Shown: positions 1 to 10,150 of the stretch, piece after piece
Layout of the letters: the number at the start of each line of letters is the position of its first letter
How positions within the stretch are numbered: position 1 is the first letter of the stretch
NCBI GenBank assembly: GCA_951213105.1
Contig: OX578146.1
Coordinates: forward strand, 115,346,387-115,410,386
Origin: Amaurobius ferox
Taxonomy: Eukaryota; Arthropoda; Arachnida; Araneae; Amaurobiidae
DNA: 64,000 nt
Reading direction: 5' to 3'
The notes under the pieces: model-generated
The model's database searches: none
Told to the model about the DNA's origin: nothing
Seen by the model: the letters and a program-made list of their open reading frames with translations, nothing else
Position numbers and translations under genes: made by a program

Positions 1-80
1 AAGTTCGGATATCCGACTTTCTTTGGTGTTATCGCCGGGTCTTGGGGAGTGGGCTTGCATGAATTGCTAGCTATGTTGGC

Positions 81-101
81 GACAGTAGCGTAGCTACTGT
101 C
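81..101. repeat. Short perfect hairpin
   Basis: GACAGTAGC and its reverse complement flank a 3-nt loop (GTA). The surrounding 1-260 segment has no recognisable coding content; it may be 5' flank or upstream sequence of the RTE-like fossil that starts near 300. Confidence 0.4.
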
Positions 102-256
102 AAGGTCTCCGAAGCCGGTCAAGCTAATTGCGATATTTCAAACTAAAATCCGACTCCAAGGTGTAGTGGTCCTCTAGGTTGAGATTTAGCGGTAGGATTT
201 GAATACTGCAACCCGTAAAATCCTTCCAGTTCAGAAATTCCAAGAAATAAAAACTT

Positions 257-305
257 TGACACATATTGTGTTTTGACACATATGTATTTTTTGACACATA
301 TTGTG
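257..305. repeat. Short tandem repeat, three units
   Basis: The motif 'TGACACATATTGTGT' or a close variant occurs three times in a row, with T-runs between units. It sits immediately before the first readable endonuclease peptide of the RTE-like fossil and may be a local expansion in its 5' part. Confidence 0.5.
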
Positions 306-1485
306 TTGACATCCTGGCCATACGACAGGTTAGATGGATAGGCCATGGTATTTTGGAGAAGAATAATTGCAATATATATTACAGCTGTCAGGATATATAT
401 CACCATTTTAGTACTGGTTTTATCGTTAATAAGAGAACCAAGAACAGAGTAATTGATTTCAACCTGTTAGCGAGAAAATTTGTAAACTACGTCAAAAAGG
501 TAAACATCAGAACCTTAGTATTATCTGTGCTAACGCACCCACAAAGGATAAGTCTGAAAATGATAAGGAAAACTTTTATGATCTATTGAAGTTGACCTAT
601 GATGATTGCCCATGCAGAGACATTAAGATGGTGGTTAGAGGTTATAATGCAAAAATAAAAAGACGTATGATTTGATGCCGATCATTGGTGATCAGAGCCC
701 ACATGGCGAAAATAATGTTAATGAAGTGAACCGATTGATTTTGCGACTACAGCCAGCTAAACTATTGGAAGTACTATGTTCCACAGAAACATACATAAAA
801 CTACCTGGAGATCCTGAACCAGATTGTCTATGTCCTCATTAACTTAAGGCATAGGAGCAGTGTGATTGATGTGCGTAGAAATAGGGGGGGCTAATGCAAA
901 TTCAGACCAATAATCTCAAAGTTAAGATACAGACTAAATAAATCATTTTATAAGAAAAAGGAATGATGATTAAAAAGTTTAAGGTTGAGGAATTAAAGAG
1001 GATTTGTAAACTACAAATCTGAACTGAGAGTTGACCTCTAATCTAAACAAGAGAATTGGATAAAAGAAAATGGCTGCAAAAATGTCAGACAAGCCATTAC
1101 TGACACTGCTGAAGAGATATTTCCAGAAGAGAGGAGAAACAGAGACAAAGAGTGGTTTGAATCCAAATGTATGTAAGCCACTGATAAAAAAAAATAAATA
1201 ATTTAAACTGGTGATCCAAAGGCCAGATGTGCTAATGAGAATATCTAGACGAACAATTTAAATAAATTAAAACCCTTAAGTCACAGAACGGATTGAGAAC
1301 TAGCTATTATCTAGTTAACTATGTAAAAAATGACTTCAACTCAAGAGTAATTACCTGTAGTAAAACGGATGATGACTTTGGTGACGAACACTTTGGTGAC
1401 TTACTTGAAAGTAGAGACACTCCAGATATAGAAGAATTATCTTGCCATCACCTCGAGCAGACAATATCTGGACTGACGTCATTTA
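300..1485 (+). pseudogene. RTE-type (BovB/craniofacial-protein-2-like) retrotransposon fossil, endonuclease to start of RT
   Basis: Short peptides in changing frames follow the order of an RTE endonuclease/reverse transcriptase ORF. Near 300-480 the reading gives 'VDILAIRQVRWIGHGILEK' and then 'NIYYSCQDIYHHFSTGFIV', which resembles the EEP endonuclease N-terminus (the QEVRW block). Near 635-700 come 'GYNAKI' and 'DLMPIIGDQSPHGENN', in the position of the family's G-D-F/Y-N-A-K-I block. Near 865-920 come 'DVRRNRG' and an 'ANSDQ' remnant of the SDHHL block. The linker and 'DDDFGDEHFGDLLESRDTPD' follow at 1360-1425, where the RT domain should begin. Many stops and frame changes show the copy is dead. 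The RT part is interrupted at 1485 by a palindromic element and resumes after 2244. Classification rests on remembered family motifs. Confidence 0.72.
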
Positions 1486-2240
1486 GGGGGCTCAGGTCCC
1501 TTAAAAGTGCCATAAACAGGATGAATTTTCATGTTTCACGTTTTATTTTGTACCTCTTCTCCTATACATCGATAATATGTAAAAATTGTATGGCTAATAA
1601 AAGAATACCTGTAGAATATATGTGATAATTTTTTTAATAAGGTAAATCTTATAATAATATTTTCAAAAATAGTATAATGTTCATGAATTGATTAAAATTT
1701 TATCTTGATATAGGTTGCTTGAGCGCATGATTGCAACAAAACCATTGCTTCCAGAAATAAACATATTGCAGATTATGATGCAAAAATATCATTTCAAGAA
1801 GACTTAGATCAAAATCAAAACATTTGCATAACTAAAGTTTAAAAAACAAGTTTTAAAATTAAAAATGTAAGAAAATTTTAAATTTAATTTTAAAAACTTA
1901 AATAATTCAAATGTTTTGAATTTGATCTTTCTTGAATGGATATTTTTGCATCATAATCAGCAATATTTTTGTTTCTGGAAGTGATGATTTTGTTGCAATC
2001 ATGCGCGCAAGCAATCTATATCAAGATAAAATTTTAATAAATTCATGAATATTATACTATTTTTAAAAGCATTATTATAAGATTTACCTTATTAAAAAAT
2101 TTATCATATATGCTACAGGTATTAACTTATTAACCATAAAATTTTAGGTATCATCAATGTGTAGAGAAAGAGGTACAAAATAAAACGTGTAACATGGAAA
2201 TTCACCCTGTTTATGGCATTCTTAAGGGTCCTGAGCCCCC
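1486..2240. mobile_element. Palindromic (foldback) element flanked by TTTA/TTAA
   Basis: The two halves (about 1486-1845 and 1865-2240) are imperfect inverted copies along almost their whole length. The left end begins GGGGGCTCAGGTCCCTTAAA; the right end finishes with the inverse of that, ...AAGGGTCCTGAGCCCCC. Both arms carry a 'CATAAACAGG' block, a long AT-rich middle and a short AT-only loop. The flanks are TTTA on the left (1482-1485) and TTAA on the right (2241-2244), consistent with a mutated TTAA target duplication of the kind made by piggyBac-like elements. No coding capacity is visible. The element lies inside the RT segment of the RTE fossil, so it arrived later. Confidence 0.8.
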
Positions 2241-2244
2241 TTAA

Positions 2245-2400
2245 TACATCTATGTTAGATGAAATAGATAAAGCTGTAAAGGTATTAAACCTCAACAGAT
2301 ATGAAGGACCAGACTACAGAACAGTAACAGATCTGCCCCAACCATTTCTTCTGTCGGATCAGTGAAAACACGGTTGATAAGATATGATATTTAAACTAAA
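2245..2400 (+). pseudogene. RTE-like fossil, continuation of the reverse transcriptase
   Basis: Immediately after the right TTAA the reading gives 'LDEIDKAVKVLNLNRYEGPD', in the position of the RT motif 'EEIEKAIKSLKNNKSPGPDG'. It therefore continues the ORF that stops at 1485. Similarity fades after about 2400. Sequence from 2400 to 2837 is AT-rich and shows nothing recognisable. Confidence 0.6.
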
Positions 2401-3266
2401 ACTGAAAGAAAAGTATTAACAACGTTTATAGAATGGCACAATTACTGTGAAAGGTAAATAAATAGAAATTATTGGATGGAAGAATTAGACAAATCCTTGT
2501 AAACATATATACAATAGCGAAATATGGAAAATTCAAACTAAATATGAATAAAAGCTGAAAGCGTAAATGCATAAAAATAAGGGTATCCATATAAAATGTA
2601 TGTAACCATATATAACATTTAACTAACTGAAGAAATCAAGTGTCTTTGGTGTCAATGAGCTAACTTCATCAAAATAATGTGTTCATATTTCTATAAAATT
2701 GTACCTTGAAACAACTGTCGTCACATAATTTCACATGTCTGCGTTACAAAGTTCCATTGAATAAGAATAGGACTTTGAATAAGAACTGATATTTTACTAT
2801 TTCAGAAGATAACTTTGTCTGTATTTATATAAAAAAATCTGATGTGGGCAGCACATGACTTTTCCTATATAATGCAATGGATTTACTAGTTTTACAATAA
2901 AAAATAATGTATAAGATTCAGATGCTGTGTTTTATCATTTAATTGCACATTGGACGATTTTGAGGATGTCAACATATAAAACTATTTCAAAATACTCAAT
3001 TAACTTACACTTCGCGCAACTCTAAACAATCATCAATATTGATAGCATCCTCAATAAGCGATAGAGTCCATATATTAAAATACTTTAATAATTACTTCAT
3101 CATCTATCGCCATTTTCATTGATTTAGCATCATTTTTATCAATTTGGCGACATTTTCGTTAATTTAGCAACATTTAAAAAGTCGCCAAGTTGGCGACATT
3201 CCGCCAAAATCTCGCCAAGCGTTATGGACACAGAACCATAGCCATGGAGTTCTGACCATGGGTTCA

Positions 3267-3280
3267 CCGTCCATGGACGG
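3267..3280. repeat. Palindrome CCGTCCATGGACGG in a CCATGG-rich expansion
   Basis: Other A copies read 'GCGTTATGGACGGAGAAATAA' at this point. Copy A1 instead has about 60 extra bases with several CCATGG or CCATAG units and this perfect 14-bp palindrome. It looks like a private expansion of the 'CCATGGACGGAGAA' unit. Confidence 0.55.
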
Positions 3281-3813
3281 AGAACCATGGACGGAGAAGT
3301 TATTCTTGTAGCAGATAATTGACTGTTGGCGTCCAAATACAAAAGTATTACATAAAGTATATTTTTTTATGAATGGAACTAGCTAGATCCACGAGAATAC
3401 TGTCACCCAATTTATCGCATGATATTACTTATGAAAAGTGAACTTGTTTCAACAATAGGTAATATTTTTTTTAATTTTATATGATGATGTGATAATTTTT
3501 TGAAAAATGTACAATATCTCGAGAACGGTTCATGCTAGCGTTCTAAAATTTATTTTAATCGTTTTCTGATAGAAAATTACATAAGAAATGACTATTTTCA
3601 TAACTTTATTAAAAGTTTTGATTTTTTGATGATTTTTTCAAAATTTCACTCAAAAATTTAGGGGGGTTCTGAACATGTATTTGCGTATAGAAACAATACG
3701 CTTACAGTATTCATGAATTGTAATTTGTGTACCAAAAATTTGTGTACCAATGTGTATGTAATTTGTGTACCGAGGTCTATTCGTTCGTCAGTTATCGTCT
3801 TCACAGTATCACT

Positions 3814-3814
<1 letters not shown>

Positions 3815-3894
<80 letters not shown>

Positions 3895-3937
3895 TCACAC
3901 ACACATACACAGAGAGAGAGAGAGAGAGAGCGAGAGA
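3815..3937. repeat. (AC)n then (AG)n microsatellite
   Basis: A long CA tract with a short TTTCACAC interruption is followed by AG repeats. It lies inside copy A1, at the position where every A copy carries a CA/TG microsatellite. Confidence 0.95.
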
Positions 3938-5017
3938 GATCCATCTCAAAAACGTCTGATTCGTGTTCAGGGATGCTTGAAACGTGCTCTCCCGTCGAAA
4001 ACTCGAATTCGAATTTTCGACCCCGTCACAATACTTTCCTTATACATTGTATGTATATAAGGAAAGTAATAATACGTGAAATGTAGATATCATTTTTTCA
4101 TATTAAACTCTTTTACAAATTCATAGAATTAAGATGTTCGTTCAGAAAATGTTTCAAGTTTCTTTTATATTCCTAAAAACTTATCAAATATTCACAAACA
4201 CGTTCAACAAAGAGAGATGTACATTTTTAGCAGAATTCGGCGTATTTTACTTTTGCCTTCAGAGGGTACGTGACAAAATTGAAATAAACTTTGGACTTCT
4301 GTTCGTGTCTGCGTGCACAATTTTAGTAAACAGGGATTTTTGTCTGAGAAATAAGCATATAAAGACGCATATCAAATTCGCGTTTAAATCTTCAAGAAAG
4401 ATCTCTTTGTGACATTATTTATTTCATTTTAAATTGTATCATTTTGTTAATTTTAGTGAATAATGTAAATACTGATGTAGTGATTTAAAAATGTATTCGT
4501 ATTGGCAAATAATACGTTGTGGACAGCAGATGACTTTCCCTACATAATGCAATGACTTTCTTTCACAGCGAAATCATGATGTAACAAATCTGCAACACAA
4601 TATTTTTTATATGGAATTTAACACCACTTAAATTAAAATTTGGCGTATTTGGCATCTACATAAAATGACGTATTCATACTTGCAAAATTCTCATCAAAAT
4701 GCAATTACCATTTAATACATATCTTATGAAATAAATGACTATTAATGAATGCTTCATCAAAATACAAAACTATCAAAATATGTATTCTGTCATGAATGGA
4801 ACAAATTAAATTCACAACAATAATTTTATTACATTTATTACACAATATTATATATGGAAAGTGTAGTAAGTATTTAATAAAACTTACTACTATTTTAATT
4901 GCCTGCTTTTTAATTGCGGAAGTCGTGCAACATCTTCAGAAAGGTTTTTGATGACATTCTGAAATATGTAGTATTCGTTTTCTAATAAACATTTACGTCT
5001 GAAATGATTGTTTTTTA

Positions 5018-5715
5018 AAATAGGATGCTCTAACCCCTGCTCGCTACGCTTTGCTAACCCCCTTCGGGAGGCTTCGCCTCCTACTCACTGCGCTCGCTTC
5101 ATACCTATATCGGCTCAAAATTCTACTTTCAAAAATATCTTTTTCTCTACCTACTTATTTTCCACAGGAGGTTAAAGACGGGATATTTCTTAGCCCAGGG
5201 AATCCAAAAACTGAATTCCTTGATCATGGGCTCGCTTCGCTAGCTATTTCATGCCAAACTAAAGTTTAAATCGATAAACGGTTTATTTCATCGTATTACC
5301 CTATTATTTCTCTATAAATATACTAAATTTCATATTTTTGTACTCTATAGTTTTTTCGGTACGAGACAGAGAATTCACTAAACGTGCCAATACGAAAATA
5401 AAATCACTTCAGAAGTAAATAAAAAGTAAAATATCTCAAGAACTACATCCAAATAAAACAAAGGGATCCGCCCTGCAAAAATATTCACCCATGCAGGCAT
5501 GCAAAAATTCGTGGAATTGCTATTGTATTACTATTGTATTATTTCAGCGTATTTCTCAAAGCATTTTCTACAAGTATACCAAATTTCATATTTTTATATG
5601 CAATAGTTTTTGCAGTAGGAAGCAAAGAATATGTAGAAACGAGAAAATTTTCAAACAGCGGCGGCGGCGGCGGCGGCGGCAGCAGCTACTTTTTTTTTAA
5701 ACTAGAGAGAAATTC
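5018..5715. mobile_element. Insert in diverged A copy: GC-rich palindromic motifs plus repeat family D
   Basis: The left part (5025-5110) is full of short inverted words such as 'CTTCGGGAGGCTTCGCCTCC' and 'CTCGCTTCGCTAGC' (5230-5244), unlike the AT-rich surroundings. The right part holds two related segments (about 5280-5470 and 5475-5700), each containing a 'TTTCATATTTTT...TATAGTTTTT' core; the second ends in (GGC)n and 'GCAGCTACTTTTT'. The D core, the 'CCTGCAAAAAT' block and the 'CAGCGRCGG...GCTACTTTTT' end recur at 27655-27962. The element class is unknown and no protein is encoded. Confidence 0.45.
5659..5690. repeat. (GGC)n trinucleotide repeat
   Basis: A run of GGC/CGG triplets followed by CAGCAGC at the end of a family D segment. 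The related segment at 27942-27957 has a decayed version (GCGACAGAGGCGGCTG), so the triplet tract belongs to family D. Confidence 0.85.
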
Positions 5716-6067
5716 TTTCAAAAATTGAGTGTGGTGGGCATTTTGAACATTCGATTGCGTTTAAAATCAGTAGGATTCTAGTATTTACTGATTGTATTAA
5801 CCGTACCAAATTATAATCGGAATGTGTCATTCATTCGTCAGATATTGTGGTTACATATTGACTGACACACAAGTTCACAATTACATACATACATACATAC
5901 TTACACACTAACATGCATACACACGCTGACACACACACAGAGACATCACTTCAAAAACGATCAATTCGAGTTCATAGATGTTTGAAACGAGCTCTTCAGT
6001 CGAAAACTCGAATTCTGGACCCTGCAGCAATATTCTTTCTCTATATTACTATTTAGATAGGGTAAGT

Positions 6068-6686
6068 AATATATAGTGGTTGAAAAATCTATTTCATCAA
6101 ATGTTTTTTTCCCATAACGTACCAAAAATTTGAAAAAGTAGATTTTCCTTGTCACATCAGAAATACCATCTACTGTTTTTAATACGTCCGACGATTTTTT
6201 AAGAGATATTACTTTAACCATTCTTTCGATAGTGACATTGAAGAGTTTCAGAAGATCTCGTTAAAGAGTTTAAACAACTCAATATTTTTTTTCTGACAGT
6301 TTATACTCCGTTAAAATGGAAAATCTGCTTGTTCTCGCTTTGTCTACAATAGATCAAATTTCCGGAAAATGCTTTTCTAATCCCATAATTATTGAATTGT
6401 TCTGGGTTTTAGAGCATGGGTATTTGTCCTGAAATTCTTTAATGACAATCTCACAACAATGCACAGAGAGATTTTTCTCCAAAAAGGGAAAAAACATATA
6501 TGAAAACACACATGAAAAAAGGTCTGTAATTATTATCTGACGTATTAGAAACAGCAGCCGATATTTGTAAAATACTTTTAAGGATATATAAATGCCAGCT
6601 AATAGATAACTAGTCTACTATTTGAATTTATCGGTATGTGTTTTAAAAGTTGGATGTGCAGAATTTTTCAACCACTAGGCATACTC
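6068..6686. other. AT-rich DNA without recognised features
   Basis: No convincing coding region, repeat or element end was seen between the diverged A copy and the hAT remnant. Confidence 0.5.
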
Positions 6687-7601
6687 ACATAGACCAGGGG
6701 TCTCCAAACTACGGCCCGCGGGCCAACACCGGCCCGCGAGCACCACCAATCCGGCCCGCGGTAGCGTGCCGGACATGCCCGGTATCCGGCCCGTCATGGT
6801 TTATTTTGATTACATTGTAAAATTTATAATGCATGTTTTTATTTAACGACCAATTAAAAAACACAATAACTGACATATATAATGAAATTGAACATTTCAA
6901 CTGTAATTAATGATATGAGATTTATCCTAAAAACTTACAATAAGTGGCATACATAGGTAATTCATATAATGAAATTAAACATTATAATTATGATTAATGA
7001 GATTTATGTAGCTGTAACTTTCCACTGACAATTGTTTGCAGTTGTGGATCAAGTTCACTAGTGGAAATTCTCCGATCTCTTCAATAAACTCTCTGAATTG
7101 ACGATGTGATTGCGCATGTGATCTGATATAATTGACAGCTGACATGACTGGCTTTAAAACTCCTGACACATCCAAGCATTTTCCGCACACAGATTGTTGA
7201 TAAAGGATGCAATGTACGATTAATGGTTTTGAAGCACCGTAATTTTCCACGGCCTTTGATATGAAAGCAACGACACCTTTATTTTTTCCACCGTTTTTGC
7301 CACCGTCAGTAGTGATACACTTCAAATTTTTCCATTGACGATTGTTTTTCTGAACAGCATTTTCAACCCCTTTAAAAGTATCTTCTCCAGTGTCGTGTCG
7401 TGAATGCTATGAACATCAAGAAGCTCTTCATACACTTCATAATTTTTATCTATCCCTCGAATATATCAGGAAATATTGATATCCCTATTGCTCTTTAAAT
7501 GTTCTGCACTCTTGGCCCTTGGGCTCTTGCACTCTGGCCCTTGGGGTGAAGGAGTCAGTGTGGCCCTTATGCTACTAAGTTTGGAGACCCCTGACATAGA
7601 C
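6687..7601 (-). mobile_element. hAT element remnant with 8-bp target duplication
   Basis: The element body is 6695-7593. It begins CAGGGGTCTCCAAACT and ends with the exact reverse complement AGTTTGGAGACCCCTG, giving a 16-bp perfect terminal inverted repeat. Directly outside are identical 8-bp copies of ACATAGAC (6687-6694 and 7594-7601), the target duplication length typical of hAT elements. At about 900 bp it is far too short for a full transposase and holds only an internal piece of one on the minus strand. A GGCCCGCGGGCC-type palindromic stretch lies just inside the left end. Confidence 0.93.
6975..7330 (-). pseudogene. hAT transposase fragment (GTF2IRD2/ZBED-like type)
   Basis: The minus-strand reading 'KCITTDGGKNGGKNKGVV' matches the pattern around a catalytic aspartate in hAT transposases (I-T-T-D-G-A/G...M-x-G). 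It is followed by 'IVHCILYQQSVCGKCLD', in the place of the conserved H-C-(I/L)-x-H/Q block, and 'VNYIRSHAQSHRQFREFIEE'. These features resemble the hAT lineage that gave rise to GTF2IRD2- and ZBED-type proteins. A GEFPLV remnant stands where the family has a conserved block. Both ends of the transposase are missing. Family assignment is by remembered motifs. Confidence 0.75.
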
Positions 7602-7604
7602 CAC

Positions 7605-7975
7605 TGATTCCAAAACTTTTGGGCGTCGAAAACCCAGACCACTCGACTCACCCTAAAGCATGAGCAGCAATTTGAGTGACCGGGAACCTTTTGTGTGTTG
7701 TTGTTGTTGAGACCCAGACCGTCCGACCTACCAGAAAGGTGTAAGGTAACAGTTTGGACGGCCGGGAAGTGCCACCCAATTTAGACCGGAACCCAGTAGG
7801 GGAGACATCCACAGGGAGCATACCCTCCTTCTCCTACCACCAACCTCTCGGAAGGACTTAGACCCACATGTTTAACGTGATCGTACTCCGCGTGAACACA
7901 GAGGCCGTTTTGGCAGTGGCATGAATCAAACCCGGGCCTAGCGAGTGCAATTTCCGCTCGGTAGCTAGGTTTAAC
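7605..7975 (-). mobile_element. tRNA-derived SINE, minus strand, (CAA)n tail
   Basis: On the minus strand from about 7970 the sequence reads TAGCTACCGAGCGG (resembling polymerase III box A) and about 30 bases later GGTTTGATTCATG (resembling box B, GGTTCGANTCC). About 190 bp of unrelated body follows, ending in CAACAACAACAACA (7695-7714 on the plus strand), a plausible SINE tail. Beyond the tail, 7625-7695 repeats the body motif 'ACCCAGACC...CGACC...GGGAA' in diverged form, suggesting a second partial copy. Adjacency to the hAT 3' boundary is probably chance. Confidence 0.6.
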
Positions 7976-8329
7976 AAAGGTAAATTACGAAATAGACATG
8001 TAAAGCAGTGGAGTTTTTAAATATATAATTACACCGTATTTTTAAATAGAATATTGTAAGATTATGTATTTAATCTGTGTATTTAATAATTTATGTTCAT
8101 TGTTTCTTTACATTTGGGTTACTAGTAACAAGCAAACGCTGTGTATATATTTTGTAATAATTTTGTGTTAGCCAAATTGGTTTTCATAAAATTGTTAACG
8201 AAAAATAAGTTACACTTCATTATTTTATGAGATACATGCACATTTTCATGTGATGTGTTTAAAAAATATATTTTTTTAACTAGATTGCTATTTTTCTATT
8301 ATTTGGACGTATTATTTAATTTTTATCAG

Positions 8330-8498
8330 ATAATCCAATGAGTAATTGGCTAAAGAGCTGAATAAAATGCGATTTCAGTTTAATTTCAAATAATTGTTCA
8401 TGTTACATATTTTGCGTTATCAAAACTCAATTTAATTAATTGGGAAAGAGAGAATAAATTTGAGTCTGCAGGTAAAGTCATGTGCTGTTCACATCAGA
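8330..8498 (-). mobile_element. Family B-like 5'-end fragment
   Basis: The minus strand reads TCTGATGTGAACAGCACATG from 8498, then ACTTTACCTGCAGACTC. This is a variant of the B 5' end, close to the old copy ending at 41019. AT-rich sequence with family-like words continues leftward for perhaps 150 bp; the left boundary is uncertain and no 3' hairpin is present. Confidence 0.55.
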
Positions 8499-8504
8499 TT
8501 TTTT

Positions 8505-9330
8505 GTAAATGATGCTCAACATGTATATAAAGTATCGTTCAGTAGATTATCTTGTGGCTAAAGCTAAAAAGAAAGAAAGGTGTCAAACGACTGAAATACG
8601 GAAGATAAGCCTAAACTCAAGTTCAAGTCGCGTGGTTTTCAAATCTAGACCGAATGTCTAAGATATAATTCGCAACTGCGAAAGAAAAATATTATATTAG
8701 AGCAAAATTGTAGGAGCCATAAATCAATTAAAAATGGCGAAATATTCCTCAATTTTAACTAATTCGAATTAACAAAATCTCGCTGATCCATATCGTTACG
8801 GGGCATAAAGAACCTCTCTACCGAAAGTTGCCGCGGACATAAACTTTAATTTGTAAACACATTAAAATTCGTCTAACGTCGGCATATCTGCTAATATAAA
8901 ATTAAACAATTTTAATTATCAATGTAGACTCATTAAAATCTTTATCCTTCTCCTTTCAACAAAACAATTCATATTAATTCCTTTTGCTTAATGTTTGCCG
9001 ATTGCCTCCTTTGAAACATTTAAACATGGCCATTATTTGGCATTCAGGCAGTTATAAATATTGCTTTGACAGTTTATTAGTGTACAAAGCCGGAAATAAC
9101 CCTTAATACTCGTCATTTCCTGCTTTTGACAGCTACTCCGGGAGAAAATTATTGGAACATTGAGAGTTATGTTTAAGGGAATTGTAATGTGTTTTGCTTA
9201 AAGGAATTGGAGTAACTCGATCAATATTGATTGAGTTTTGAATTATGACAAAAAGGGATATGTACTAGATTTGAATTGATTAGAAAATTTCTACATAAAA
9301 TGTTTCGCAGTTTCTTAACTAACGCCTGAT
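8505..9330. other. AT-rich intergenic DNA
   Basis: No element end, coding region or repeat recognised. Confidence 0.4.
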
Positions 9331-10150
9331 GAAGAATGTCCCCAAATTATGTATAATGTCGAAGAGTACTAGCTTGGGTAAACGCAGCTAGCGGTCACTG
9401 AACATAGCAACCACTTTTTATAGGAATCAACATTTTAGCAAGTTCTGAGGCAGCTGCACGGGTGCAGAAGTCGCCACACAACGAAAGTGGGTCAAAGTTT
9501 AGTGTAAGTGATTCGAGTAGGTCCTTTGCAGAGTAGAAAATAGAACTTGGAAATTGCATCAAAATAAGAGCAAGAGTGGTTAACATAGATGCAAACGCAG
9601 ATTAAAAATATGGAACCCACCCTCTCCCCCTAAGAGTCAAAATAAGAATAAAAATTGAAAGGGGCCGCCCCCGGCCCAGAAATAAGGATGGCCGCTTAGG
9701 GAATAAGGAGGACCGCCCTTTCTTATTGCCTAAGCTGGGCTAACAGGTAATAAAACCCGTAAAGTACAGAAGGTCGCCCATAGGGAGGAACAGACAATAC
9801 CCGAGTGGAAGGGAACACCCCCAATATTTTCTTAAGAAAGGAGAGGACGTGAAAAATACACAAAAAGGAGAAAATGAAATAAGATGTCCTTGATCAATGC
9901 TTGGGGGGGGACCATAATTCGCATGGGCAATTTTCAATTACACCGCCAGTAATCCACTCGTAATCCTCCAGAACCTACATGAGGTTATCTATATAAAATA
10001 CTTCGCACAATCTTTCAGAAGATGGGATCTTTAACCAAAACTATTACCTCCACAACAGTTAATATGAGGAAGTTCCTTAATGGGTAAAGAGGATGTCAAG
10101 GTCGCACTTCGGACACGAGCGATGATGATGGGAGAGAGAGAGGAAAATTT
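9331..10150. other. Unclassified segment with a GC-rich core
   Basis: The 9600-9800 part has raised GC and purine-rich words such as 'AAGGGGCCGCCCCCGGCCC' (9659-9677) and repeated 'AATAAGGA' units; a G-run sits at 9903-9910. It may be part of a decayed mobile element. No protein family was recognised. Confidence 0.3.

Larger units (their letters stand above)
2838..4069 (+). mobile_element. Family A Helitron-like non-autonomous element, copy A1
   Basis: It starts TCTGATGTGGGCAGCACATG after an A-run and ends at the 3' hairpin (about 4032-4067) that finishes ATATAAGGAAAGTAA. Inside, in order, are the TCGCCAA/TTGGCGA box cluster (3145-3220, with palindrome GTCGCCAAGTTGGCGAC at 3181), the 'AATATCTCGAGAACGG' block at about 3512, and a long (AC)n tract (about 3815-3892) followed by (GA)n. 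There is no coding potential; reading frames through the microsatellite are artefacts. Compared with other A copies it has a divergent or inserted stretch at about 2905-3100 and a local CCATGG-rich expansion at 3230-3300. Confidence 0.8.
4514..6067 (+). mobile_element. Highly diverged A-family copy carrying a ~700-bp insertion
   Basis: The 5' end (about 4518-4560, TGTGGACAGCAGATGACTTT), the 'CATGAATGGAACAAATTAAA' block near 4791, the section before the microsatellite (5720-5870), the (CATA)/(CA) tract at 5881-5940 and a degraded 3' hairpin (about 6032-6067) line up in order with the A family. Identity is much lower than among the other copies, so this is an old copy or a sister family. Colinearity breaks near 5015 and resumes near 5720, bracketing the foreign segment described next. 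Confidence 0.55.

Noticed and set aside
3658..4086. Reading frames rich in Cys-Val or Thr-His
   Set aside because: They translate CA/TG microsatellites inside family A. The same applies near 27305-27772, 31432, 35539, 38462, 39728, 41569, 45269, 52924 and 56839.
7900..7975. Functional tRNA gene
   Set aside because: Only promoter-box-like words are present. The stem pairings and 3' half of a tRNA are not, and a SINE body with a tail follows.
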